Source: Dactylorhiza incarnata (Eukaryota; Streptophyta; Magnoliopsida; Asparagales; Orchidaceae). From it: DNA of 64,000 nt. Positions 35,901-44,768 of the stretch are shown here, in pieces; position 1 is the first letter of the stretch; every line of letters begins with the position of its first letter. Below the pieces are notes generated by a model that worked only from the letters and a program-made list of their open reading frames with translations, ran no database searches and had not been told where the DNA came from. A program made the translations under genes and the position numbers. The stretch covers positions 310,001 to 374,000 of the forward strand of contig JAWHQI010000327.1 of NCBI GenBank assembly GCA_033032865.1, in the 5' to 3' direction.

Positions 35901-38900
35901 CAATCATATATTCGGCAAAGACAGAAGTAGAGGATGAAAGAAAGAGAGGATTAGGAAGAGAGAAAGAGAGGATTAGGAAGAGAAAAATAGAGGAAGGAAA
36001 AGAGGAAGAGAGTAACAACAGCCACAATGCCACAGGACAATCATATATTCGGCAAAGACAGAAGTATAGGAACAAAGAGAGAGGATTAGGAAGAGAGAAA
36101 TAGAGGAAGAGGGAAGAGAGAAATCGAGGAAGAGGGAAATAGATGAATATAGAAAAATAGGAAGGAATAGAGGAAGAGAGTAACAACAGCCACAATGCCA
36201 CATCAGCCAAAGAAAGACCCCAAAAAAATAACGCGTCCATACTCGATCCATAGCAGCCAACCATAGATACTGTGAAAGGATGCATAAACCAAGCTAATAA
36301 CTTAAAAAAACTCACAGTGTCGAAGGGATGAGAGGAGTGAGGAGAGCAAGAAATGTGTCGACTGTCGAGAATCAGTGCCGAGAAGAAGACGTGGCAAACG
36401 ACAACGTAGAATCACCAGACAACCAAGAACCAAAGCCCAAATGCGAAAATCACCAGAGAACCAGAGCCGAGAGAGGAAGAAGATCGCGAGAGAAGGAGCG
36501 TCGAAATCGCAGCTAGGGCAGGCCGCAGGCGTGAAATGATGAGTCGAAGAGCGGTAATGAAATAACTAACGAGTTAACTTATAGGTTATAATTATTATAC
36601 AAACTATAAACTTATAAAAAGTATCATTAATTTTGAATTCAGCTGGTAATACTGCCATTTTTCGTAATATTGGCCCATCATTTGCGGTTTCGCCCGACAT
36701 GGCGCCCGACATACTAGAAAACGCCAAAAATGTTAAATGTGACGAAAACGTGTCGATCCCTTCTAAAAAATGACATGTCGGCCGACATCTACAAGCTTGG
36801 TTTGTTATGGTAACGTTATGCTTTTTAATTATGAATCATATTTTCGGTGTCGTAGTCTTTTAGGGAAGGAAGAGAGGGAAGGGAGATAATTTTCTTACTT
36901 ATGCATTTCCTAGCCCAAGGGCTCTTTAAATAGGCTTACAACCACCTTGAATAATTACACGATTACCCAACATAAAGAAACACCCTAAAAGACAACATCT
37001 AAAACATAATTCATAATTAAAAGGCACAATGGCACCATAATAAAGACTCATAATAACAACAAGCCAATTGATAATTAAGACACATAACAATTCTCAAGGT
37101 AGGTTTACTCATATCAACTACGAAGCACGGATACTTAAAAATGCTTCGCGTATCGGCTCGAACGCGTATCAGATACGGTAAACGCCCGAAAACGCATTTC
37201 CGAAATGTTTCCTAACGTAGGAAACGCAATATTTAAATTAAATAAAAAAATAAATTGGGAAACGCGTATCCCCCTTGCGGGATACGCGTTTCCCGCAATT
37301 TTATTCACGGCATGAGGCGCACAATCACGCCTCATATTAAATGGTGGCTAACTCTTACAAATAATTTCTTTTCCTTACAAAATCATTTTATTAATTTAAT
37401 ACCAAAGAAGATCTTGTTTATGTGAAGAGTTTGATGATCATCATTACCTATTATGATACTAGTTCTCAATGTGTACTTGTAGGCCCAATCTTGACTCTTG
37501 AGTAATCTGTATTGATAATAAATAAATCAAACTAAAATGTGTACTTGTAGGCACTATAAATAATGTTTGGCTTTTGGATACCTCAATAAATAGATTGCAT
37601 GAGCTATCTTCATATTTTCTCTTCCTGTGATATCCAATACCTTCTCCTAGCCTAATCTTTCTCATTGTGCCTAAACAACATGATTGTGCGCCAATTATTC
37701 TTTATTGAATGTAGTGACTGGGATGGTACCTTAGTTTGTTAATTGTATTTTTTTATATTAATTAATACTTATATTAAAATAATTAAAAAAAATTAAAAAC
37801 ATTTCCCGTATCCGTATTTTTTTAAAAATCACGTTTCTCGTATCCGTTTCGTATCGTATCCCGTATCCCGTTCTCGTGCTACATAGCATATCAACAACTC
37901 GAAGAAGCATGAATAAATGTACCTCCAAAAAATCACCTTCCCATATCCTCAACACATCAAGGAGTCGTCAACCATGTAAGGGTATATAGGTCATATATTC
38001 AGTACCACTGGCGGAAGAGAAGAGAGCTCAACAGAATGACCTTGTGGGAAGCAAATCACCTCGAGAGAGATACTTGGCACAGGGACAACACCGTACTTGC
38101 CAAGACCCGGACCATAAAGGTCCTCAACAAATATGCATTCTGATTATGGTTCTCAACAAATATGCATTTTGACAATAGAGATACACACTTGACTCTGTCC
38201 GGATGAATGTGGCGTAGGCCACCTTTTTAGAGGTCTTATCTCTTACAAAAGCACATATCCATGGCCCAATAAATAGCTAAGGAGATGATGAACACCATGA
38301 CAACGGTTCCTCTCATGGCATTTAGAATCCAAAAAACAACACTACATTGTTCATACTCTCAAGAAGCAACAAGCTCACAAAAAGTCAAAGTGTGAGTTCT
38401 CAGATTCTCCTTCTTTGTAAAAGCCATATTCGTAAGATGTTTTAATAAAAGAAGAGGAGAGTTCTCTCCCTACCCTAAACTTTTCTACAACAACAATTGC
38501 ATGATTGCTCTTTTTTGTCTCTCTTCTATATCTTCCTCCAGTAGTCATTTTCCCTCAACTAGTGTCACGCAAGACCTCACAAACAAATTTGGATTCAACA
38601 ACAATAAATGTCATTAAAAAACTATTATTTAAAGATGTAAGCAGATCAAATCATCGGCCTCATAAGCAAATGATGACCACGATCATAACAAGGCATCTAT
38701 TCTCAAGTATCCTTTAATAAATAACTATGAAAATTAAAAAAAAATTTTGAAGTATGATAGAGAAGATAAACGCTAACAAAAATTTCTATAAAATCAAGAA
38801 CTTTATTCTCAACCAACAAATTTAGAACATACTTTTAGTAGAGCACACGAGGAACAACTAAATCTAACCATCTTAGCAAACTATAAAACCAATATTCGGC

Positions 38901-41900
38901 ACACTAATTCTACATTTTGCAATCAATTTACCTAAGAATACAGTTTCTGTATATTTTAGTTTTCAGAAGGAAAAAAGAATAGAATGAATTGTGAACCTCG
39001 AACAACAATACCTTGATGAGTTCAGACTCTCTCCTTATCGAAGAAGTACGCCAGCCCACCATGTCTAGATAAAACTAAAGGAAATTTATAATTCATTTGC
39101 AAAAGTAAAATGAAGCTAGCTCAAATTAATAGTAGGACAAATGAACGAGGATACGATCATATGAAACATTGGCATAGAGAACTCGATTTTTAAAAGCAGC
39201 GAGAGACGATCTGCAATAATAATAATAATAATAAAGGAAAAGTGAGGATCTAGCTCGGAACCATAAAACGGTATCAAAAAAGTGCCAGAAAAAACATTTG
39301 ATTGGTTGAAAACATACATAAACATTAGATCGCTGCTGTCAGATGTCATTCTCAGAAGAAGAGGTGGTTGTTCGGGTTTGCCATCGGTAATAAACAGCTG
39401 ACGGCCAGTTTTACCGGTAAGCATGGGAGCCAAAGGAGCTGCCAGTTTTTCCAAAAAAGGAAGCCCCAGGAGGAATGGAAGCTTTTAAAAAAAATCATGA
39501 TTAGTACACTATCAATTTATGGTTCCCTAAAAGCATTAGGAAGAATATTCTTTTAGTTAATATTTAAAAAAAGGGTAAAATACCAACAATTACGAGAAAT
39601 GAGTTATAGTGATTGTTGAGATGTTTCGAATCCTAATCTATTTGAAAGTTGTTCAGTCGACTCCCCCTCAACGTGTGCCTAAAACGATATACGTTATGGT
39701 TCATTTATTTTTTAGGCTTCTTCTTGAATTTTCTAATTTGGGGTATTCTGTGAAACTCACTTGCACTATGGACTGATATATAAACACAAATAACTGGAAG
39801 GCTTGGGGTCACACAGAATGGATCTAGTTAAGTATAGGTCGACTCTAGGAATGTCTATATGAATTATAAAGTATCTGACACTTAAGCTTGCAATAAAAGA
39901 AATCCACAAATAAGCGACAACAATGATGAATGAATAGAATTTCAAATGAAAGAACAATTATGAGTGCACGTATAAAAGTGTGAAATAACAAATACGCAAG
40001 CGGACATAGCCCTGCAAATGACAAGATATCTTGGCACAAATATTACAAGGTAAAATTCGCAAAAATGGATAACTAATACAATATTCAACAATGAAAATTC
40101 TACAATCATAAAATGAACTCACGACGATTACGGGATAGAAGGCTTTGAGGTCACAATGTCGAGCGAATGGTGGCCGGAGAGGTGTTGCGGGATTGGTTCT
40201 GAATTGTAGAAGTGTCCGGAGTCTATGGAAAGTGAGAAGATTGTTGTAGGAGTGGAGGGCCTGGACAACTGTTGTCCAGGGGCAGGGCAGGATTTCAGAG
40301 ACTGGAATCCGACTCCAGGCTGCTTTTCTTTACGATAACAGAGTTCGGGCGTGGATGTTGGGTAGTGGGGAGGGGCTGCAGCCGTCTGGGAGGTGTGGAA
40401 GAAGCCGGGAAAGGTGAATGGAGTGGGAAAATTGTGGGTTATAGGATGCAGGAATGGGATGCGGTGGGGGAATTTCAGTCCAGAATTGGACTGGGACGAG
40501 AGGGAGGGTAGCATGTGGCTGATCAGTGGAGGTGTTCGGAGTGATGGGTGGTTGGCCTGTTAAGAGGAATGGGTGAGGGCTGTTTTAAGTAATGAGAATG
40601 GGTGGTTTAAGGAGTTATTTGGGTAATGGGCGGGTAGTTATAAGGTAACTATGGTAGTTAATAAATAGATGGGTGGTTATAGGTAGTGAACGGAGGTGGT
40701 TGTAGTTATAGAGGAGTGGGGTTGTGGTGGTAGTGCCGTAGTGGAAGTGGAAGGTGGTCAGGCGAAAGGTTGGGAGGGGAGTGGTGGCCGGAAATAGAAA
40801 ATGGGGAGGAAAAGGGGACCAGCCAAGGTGAGGGAGAGGGGATATTCCTAGGCTTTGCACCTAGGCTCCGGCTTCGACATCGAGTTATCAAAACGAGAGA
40901 TTTCACACTCAAACTTTCACTGCCTCTAAATGAAGTATTATAGTCATATTTATAGAGTTTGGAAACATGATGAATGGTAATAATCATCCAATCATGACGG
41001 TTTTACAAATAAGCTTAAAAACCAGAAAAATATAAAAATAAACTAAAACTCCTGGATCGCCAATCTGTAAGAAATGAATAACTCCGATCGTCATATAGAC
41101 CGTTGTGTGACATTATCCCCAACATAGGGTGTGCCAAACTCATGCCACTTGTCGTTAATTCTCTCTAACTCTATTCTGCAGTGACTATTTGTCATTGCCC
41201 ATGGACAGGCCCTATTTGGATGAGCCATGTAATTTCTTGTATTGCATAGGATTTTATATTTAGGTTTCATCTTTCTTTTCTCATCTATCCATAAAAGTAA
41301 AATATAAAATTTTATGAGGATATACCAGTTAAAATCCCTTCCTCCTTTTCCTCATATAAATCACAAGTATGAAAAGACCATTTGACTTAATAAAGGAAAA
41401 AATAGCAATAAAATTAGTAAAAATATATTAATTTTATGGCTACTTCCTTAGAAAATTCACCTGTTTTCTCCCTCTAACCCCAAGATGTGGAGTAGCCAAA
41501 GTAATAAAATTAATGGGCTCCAATCCAGCAATTTGACCCAATGAAGAAATTCGTTCAGATTTATCAGGATTTTCATCATCGGAATGGATGGCGTCTTTGT
41601 GCCGACTCGAATTCAGACTACCCGATGAATAGAGTATTGCAATTGCATATCTCGTAAACAATCCGCCCAGTGAATGGGCCAAAAAAGAGATTTTTCTCAA
41701 ACTTTCTGTTTTCTGAACTACACATAGAACCTATATACAAAAATAACTGAAATAAGCTTTAAAAAAAGTAAACAAATTTTAAATAATAAAGCATATAGAT
41801 ATAATTGCTTGCCTCATCTGCCAATCGCCTTCCAGCTCCATCGATTCCAGACAAGGTTTTAATATAAGTATTTGAAGAACTAACTGAAAAATGTCACCAC

Positions 41901-42071
41901 AGAAATTAAGAAAAACATTGAGAGCTAAGAAAATTATATAAAAACAATAAACCAGATTAAGCATTTCTAAGGGCTCAAGAAATCAATTGAAAAGAAAGCA
42001 TACCATATATTAAAAAATTGCCCCCCAACTGTCTTTTCAGCTCTGCCTTGGCATACGTCCAGTCTTTTGGA
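25805..42071 (-). CDS. DUF676 serine esterase / lipase-like gene, nine exons, 5' exon not seen
   Basis: A putative alpha/beta-hydrolase of the plant DUF676 family, thought to cleave acyl esters; the true substrate is not known. Nine minus-strand exons join in frame into 350 residues ending at the stop 25805-25807. Key parts are DWTYAKAELKRQLGG (exon a), KISFLAHSLGGLF with the nucleophile Ser (exon c), ATPHLGVRG, LEKLAAPLAPM, LFITDGKP, SYDHMVGWRTSSIRR across exons e-f (probable catalytic Asp region), and RSLDGYKHIVNV, FFAHNNIHVKNEW and HNAGAGVIAHVA near the end. All visible junctions are GT-AG except one GC-AG. No stop or frameshift interrupts the joined exons. The first exon, which should carry VHG near the oxyanion hole and about 40-60 residues, was not found in 42.1-43.4 kb. 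It may lie beyond the transposon nest, outside the window, or be lost. Intron f is 12.7 kb and packed with transposons. Confidence 0.85.
25983..26080 (-). CDS. Esterase exon h
   Basis: Encodes EMIHGLQRVGWKKVDVSFHS and AFLPFFAHNNIH. Acceptor GTATCAG, donor CAT then GTATGG. Confidence 0.85.
26169..26337 (-). CDS. Esterase exon g
   Basis: Encodes PPQRSLDGYKHIVNVQYCPP and PRFPPEAAKAKKAAKNAPN, ending HDIVE. The acceptor is TTACATGCAG. Phase 0 matches the end of exon f across 12.7 kb. Confidence 0.85.
26338..26835 (-). other. Intron f, part nearest exon g
   Basis: Non-coding intron sequence. A 67-codon open frame on the minus strand (26566-26769, with LFQAGHSPLELAFTVYQQ) has no match to the esterase family, and the joined reading frame does not need it. 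Confidence 0.6.
26948..26979. repeat. TA microsatellite
   Basis: About sixteen TA units inside the hAT element, just before the 133-base tandem duplication. Confidence 0.85.
26979..27168 (+). repeat. 133-base tandem duplication, second copy split by the chromovirus
   Basis: TCAAAATATCAACATAATA starts at 26979 and again at 27112. The second copy runs to 27168 and resumes at 32515, where ATCTAATTAAGTATAACC continues it to about 32585. The duplication therefore predates the chromovirus insertion. Confidence 0.85.
27169..27689 (-). repeat. 3' LTR of the chromovirus
   Basis: 521 bases, TG...CA ends. It lacks a 47-base block present in the 5' LTR. The end of the pol reading frame runs into it. 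Confidence 0.9.
27614..29767 (-). pseudogene. Chromovirus pol, RNase H and integrase part
   Basis: A 717-residue open frame that continues the reverse transcriptase after a frameshift. From its start: the end of RT (LRGFLGLTGYYRRFI), RNase H (FLVECDASRLGYGAVLQQ, about residue 137), integrase zinc finger HHCC (HEGVHRTLQRL ... CAVCQQNK, about 335-370), and integrase core with Asp in LDFVEGLP, Asp in SDRDKVF and Glu in SDGQTEVVN. The chromovirus-type tail includes HDVFHISQLKQYVG. A clear chromodomain is not seen after it; the frame ends inside the 3' LTR. Apart from the frameshift it is intact. Confidence 0.9.
27690..27702 (-). promoter_or_regulatory. Polypurine tract of the chromovirus
   Basis: Minus-strand AACGAGGAGGGTGA directly before the 3' LTR; it would prime second-strand DNA synthesis. 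Confidence 0.6.
29590..31803 (-). pseudogene. Chromovirus gag, protease and reverse transcriptase part
   Basis: A 737-residue open frame starting MADGGPSLAQLMEMFQ. It has a gag capsid region (about residues 60-230), a zinc knuckle (CFNCDEFYTPSHRC, about 277), aspartic protease DTGSTHSF (about 345), and RT with [36 protein letters not shown] and the active site FFDDILVYS (about 667). It stops at KLEGVAA because of an 8-base tandem duplication (CGCCGCTA twice, 29587-29603) that shifts the frame. The partner open frame continues the protein. Confidence 0.9.
31934..31945 (-). promoter_or_regulatory. Primer-binding site (initiator tRNA-Met)
   Basis: Minus-strand TGGTATCAGAGC, three bases inside the 5' LTR. 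Confidence 0.9.
31949..32514 (-). repeat. 5' LTR of the chromovirus
   Basis: 566 bases. Carries the 47-base block (starting GAGGAAGAACTTCCCG) missing from the other LTR. Confidence 0.9.
32914..35324 (-). pseudogene. hAT transposase, broken
   Basis: Transposase pieces in order on the minus strand. BED zinc finger at 35324-35133 (CIYCKQIVNGGITRLKHH). DUF659 region at 35078-34503 (IPFNVAYATTSFQHML, SILTDACTDRKGRSIVNIVV). Linker at 34477-34244 (RHDIARLKQIKSA). 33897-33526 (KYLPIRKLIDRG, CYFLNPFFYYPN). A degraded dimerisation region runs 33440-33330 and continues as SKNRNRLESKRLNDLEFV at 33250-33190. Several frameshifts separate the pieces. The domain order is that of the plant hAT (Ac/Tam3) superfamily. 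It cannot make an intact transposase. Confidence 0.9.
35860..36310 (-). repeat. Purine-rich repeats in the hAT 5' region
   Basis: GGAAGAGAGAAAGAGAGGATTA-like units (35940-36180) with two copies of an ACAACAGCCACAATGCCACA segment (36004 and 36185) and repeated CATATATTCGGCAAA. The minus-strand open frame over it is a low-complexity F/L/S product. Confidence 0.7.
36803..37089 (-). mobile_element. Possible short solo LTR
   Basis: Begins TGTTATGG and ends ACACATAACA. On the minus strand it has a TATTTAAAGAGCCC promoter-like motif. No matching target duplication was found, and its left end overlaps the hAT duplication, so the call is weak. Confidence 0.3.
37118..37886. mobile_element. Non-autonomous hAT element
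   Basis: A 769-base non-coding element flanked by the 8-base duplication CATATCAA (37110-37117 and 37887-37894). Inverted ends are CTACGAAGCACGG on the left and CGTGCTACATAG on the right. Many CGTATCC / GGATACG words lie just inside both ends, and an 18-base near-palindrome GGGAAACGCGTATCCCCC is at 37257-37274. Also within intron f. Confidence 0.8.
37895..39011 (-). other. Intron f, part nearest exon f
   Basis: No gene recognised. This appears to be ordinary AT-rich intron sequence between the non-autonomous hAT element and the donor site. Confidence 0.5.
39012..39064 (-). CDS. Esterase exon f
   Basis: Encodes MVGWRTSSIRRESELIK after completing the His codon. The donor is AAG then GTATTG. 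It is the last exon before the giant intron. Confidence 0.85.
39155..39210 (-). CDS. Esterase exon e
   Basis: A 56-base exon encoding SSLAAFKNRVLYANVSYD. It completes the split Ile at its start and leaves one base of a His codon at its end. Confidence 0.8.
39318..39481 (-). CDS. Esterase exon d
   Basis: Encodes LPFLLGLPFLEKLAAPLAPM, TGKTGRQLFITDGKP and LLLRMTSDSSDLMF. The acceptor follows a long T tract. It ends with two bases of a split Ile codon. Confidence 0.85.
39482..41460 (-). other. Intron between esterase exons d and c
   Basis: A 1,979-base intron. The stretch 40128-40990 is richer in G on the plus strand and leaves a Pro/Ser/Thr-rich minus-strand open frame (40128-40514) with no domain. 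It may be a decayed transposon insertion. Confidence 0.5.
41461..41730 (-). CDS. Esterase exon c, catalytic serine
   Basis: Ninety codons, phase 0. Contains FLAHSLGGLFTRYAIA (nucleophile elbow), a variable acidic loop (HSDDENPDKSE), and GLEPINFITLATPHLGVRG. The donor is CAG then GTGAAT. Confidence 0.9.
41813..41883 (-). CDS. Esterase exon b, with a GC donor
   Basis: Encodes SSSNTYIKTLSGIDGAGRR then LADE. The donor reads GAG then GCAAGC, the usual form of a GC-AG intron, and the next exon continues in frame. Confidence 0.8.
42004..42071 (-). CDS. Esterase exon a
   Basis: Encodes PKDWTYAKAELKRQLGGNF. Acceptor AG at 42072-42073 and donor GT at 42002-42003. A single base of a split codon starts it, so an upstream exon is required. 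Confidence 0.8.
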
Positions 42072-43435
42072 CTACATAATAAGAAAGTGCGAATGTGTAA
42101 CAAAATCGTTGCTTTGTACCGGATGTGACGAGCATTAGTATATATATATTCAGAAATACATTAACCTCCACACATTTGATGAAGAATAAAGGAAAGAATG
42201 ACACCAAGTTTAAGTTTGGCCAGAAACAAGGGATATAAAAGGGCTTGGACTTTATTGTCTTCCTAATAAAATTAAAAAAACAATTAAGCGAGCTATCCTA
42301 GTGATTCAAGGGTTTTAGAGGGGAAAAGCCTTACGCCCAATTGGAAACAGTTGAAGCTAATTTGGGTCCTTTGCTCTTGTATTTATCTTTAATGAAGGCA
42401 GTCAACATGGCCAAAAACCCAATAATAATGAACCGAGTGGGTTTAGAAGGCACCGCGAGCAAAGGATGGATGGGAGATCGATTTTTCCCCATCAAAACAT
42501 ACCCAGACAGAGTATCACGACATCACCAAAAGTCGTGACGTAATATGATACGGGTGTCATGCATGACGGGCAACTCAATACCTATCATTGAAGTCACCTC
42601 TCCAGCAATGTGTCTAAATGCTCATAAGAAACGACAGATCACATGCCCCACAACCAGATAAATGAGTTGTTGCACAAAGTGGAATCTCGAGCGATGAGGT
42701 AGAATAAATAAGATGAAGTGACCACAGGCCAAAACAAAACCCCATCAAAACATCTACATTAACACCTAAAAATGAATTCGTTGGCGAGGTCAATACCCCT
42801 TCTACTAAAAATCAAGTTTTGCTCAGCAAGTTCCAAGATGCTCCTCCCGAAGACCCTTAAGAGACCTGGAGTCTGCTTGCAGAGAGTCCAAATGAAGAAA
42901 ACCTACATGCAAGAGACTTCACCATAACTCCAACCGAGTTCGAGTTTGCTGGAGCGACATACTCACCACAAGGGAACTCCCCAAATTCCATTATGAAATA
43001 CAAGACCCATGTGAGGGAGCAACCAAGTGCATGTATGCAATACAATGCATGGACAAACATGTAGCAAGTGTGCACATAGGCGGTTGCAATCGTGAACTGC
43101 TCCGCATGAATGAAGAAGTGCTCCACATGAATGAAGAAACAACCAGAACCAAATGTTAACTTTGACGCAGGAGTCTAGTACCAACACTATCAAGCATACT
43201 AGAAGTGGCCACAACCAAACCTAAAGGTTGAGTTTTGCTCAAGAAGAAAGGTCTGGCACGAGCGATGTTGTGGGCATTTTCAACATGGCCATCACAAAGT
43301 AGAATAGCGAAGAAAACCAATGCTAGAGACTTGTGGCTGAAGATATTGTGTCAAGCTCCTTTGCCTCCAATGGAGGTCTCTGTAGAGACGATTGATTACC
43401 ACTGCAAGATAGCTTCACGTGTAACTCAGACTATT
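42072..43435. other. Unassigned stretch upstream of the visible esterase exons
   Basis: Searched on the minus strand for the missing first exon (an LVHGI-type motif) without success. No other domain recognised. Confidence 0.5.
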
Positions 43436-44023
43436 TTTAAGACTCAATTGTCAAGGATTCCTTTTGGCACTAAGCACCCCCCAATTAGGTGGGTTTGGCA
43501 CATTGCACCATAAAGATTTCGTTTTGGCACTTTGCACTCCCCAAATATCTTAAGTTTGGCATCGTGCACCCTCAACCTATTTAAATGAATTTTTTCATTT
43601 GAAATGAAAAAACAGAGGGGCAATTTGGTCCACCGACTTTAGCCATTAGTTTTTTTTTTTTACGTTTCACTTTCATTTCTTACTCCCGTCGATTTTTTTT
43701 ACCATTGCCGCGATTCCCCCATCTGCACATCCGGCGCAAGGAGATCCCCCCATCTGCACATCCGGCGGAAGGCGATCCCCCGTCTGCACATCCGGCCGAA
43801 GGTGATTCCCCCTTCTGCACATCCTGCGGAAAGCGTTTCTCCTTTCTGCTCCTGCCGATCAACGCCAAGCTCCTGCAGGTCCTGAAGCTTTTTTCTGCCA
43901 TTTGCCTATGTTCTCACTATTTTCCTCTCCTTTCTTAGTGAAACTGTAGAAATTAGGGTTGTTTTCTGCGATTAGCCATTGCTATTTTCTCCAAGCTTAC
44001 ATTTTACATCCAGTTCTTATGAA
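43436..44023. other. Possible 5' part of the MULE, with short repeats
   Basis: 43466-43570 has repeated TTTGGCAC...GCACC words. 43713-43835 has four tandem copies of a 30-base unit (CCCCCATCTGCACATCCGGC...). The last bases, ending ATTAG, continue across the copia element at 49252 with AGGGTTGTTTTC, so this DNA is the left flank of that insertion. Confidence 0.5.
43713..43835 (+). repeat. Tandem repeat, 30-base unit
   Basis: Four copies of CCCCCATCTGCACATCCGGC plus a GAAGGNGAT tail, progressively diverged. Confidence 0.85.
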
Positions 44024-44028
44024 ATTAG

Positions 44029-44191
44029 AGTTGAAATATTATTCAAGTCGTATCAAATTTGTTTTATATATTTGTGTTTAGTCCCACACCGCCTATTGGT
44101 GTTTTGGGTGCCTAAGTGTAATGCTTTATATATGCCCCCTTGAGGATGAATTAGAAGGTACTCAAATGATTTCCTTTCTCTTATTCTAACT
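44029..44191 (+). repeat. 5' LTR of copia element 1
   Basis: 163 bases with a TTTATATATTTG promoter-like stretch. The CTTTATATATG motif lies near 44125. Confidence 0.9.
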
Positions 44192-44203
44192 TGGTATCAG
44201 AGC
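44192..44203 (+). promoter_or_regulatory. Primer-binding site (initiator tRNA-Met)
   Basis: TGGTATCAGAGC immediately after the LTR. Confidence 0.9.
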
Positions 44204-44768
44204 TTTGCCCTAGCCGCCTCTTCTTCCGTCTGCGTCTCTCTCGCCGATCAGCGCTGCTTCGCATACTCCGCCTGCATCCTCTTCGATCGGTATCCATCTC
44301 TTCGATCGGCAACCTTCCTTTCGATCTTCATCCTATATGTGAAGTCTGCGCCTCCCTACGATCGACGGATCGACTGAGCCTTCGCATCGGGTAACACTCG
44401 ATCTTCCTCGCCATCACTCGACCTCCCTTCCTAACCCTTCTGCTGCTCCGGCCACCCCTACCACCGTCCGTTTGAGAGTCCACCGACTCTCTTCCCTCCT
44501 CTAATGCCGCCCTAGGCACCTGTCATGGATGCTAGGGCCGGATCCTTCCCTTCTGGACACTAGGGCTGCTGCCATAAATTCCTTGGCCATAGTTTTGTGT
44601 TGTCGACGGTTGTCTTCCTCTTTCCAGCGGATGCCCGAGTCTCGGCCATCTTCCGTCTTGCCCTAATCCCCCTTCGGTGTCCTCTTTGCTGCCGCCGGAT
44701 GCTTGTGCAGCACCTACCGTGCTCAGTTTGATTCGTTTTTCGTGATTGTAAGCTCTCCTCTTGCTCTC

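Larger units (their letters stand above)
26844..36800 (-). mobile_element. hAT transposon in the esterase intron (interrupted by a chromovirus)
   Basis: Flanked on both sides by the 8-base duplication TTTGTTAT (26836-26843 and 36801-36808), the hAT signature. Inverted ends are AAGGTTGCAGATGTCGG on the left and CCGACATCTACAAGCTTGG on the right, with repeated ATGTCGG words just inside both ends. Subtracting the inserted chromovirus and its duplication leaves 4.6 kb, a normal length for an autonomous hAT element. The transposase (minus strand) is broken. Confidence 0.8.

Noticed and set aside
36803..37089. Solo LTR with TGTTATG/CATAACA ends as a firm call
   Set aside because: No target duplication, and its left end coincides with the hAT duplication; kept only as a weak feature.
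40128..40514. Pro-rich 128-codon minus-strand open frame inside the exon d-c intron
   Set aside because: No family resemblance, and exons c and d join in frame without it.
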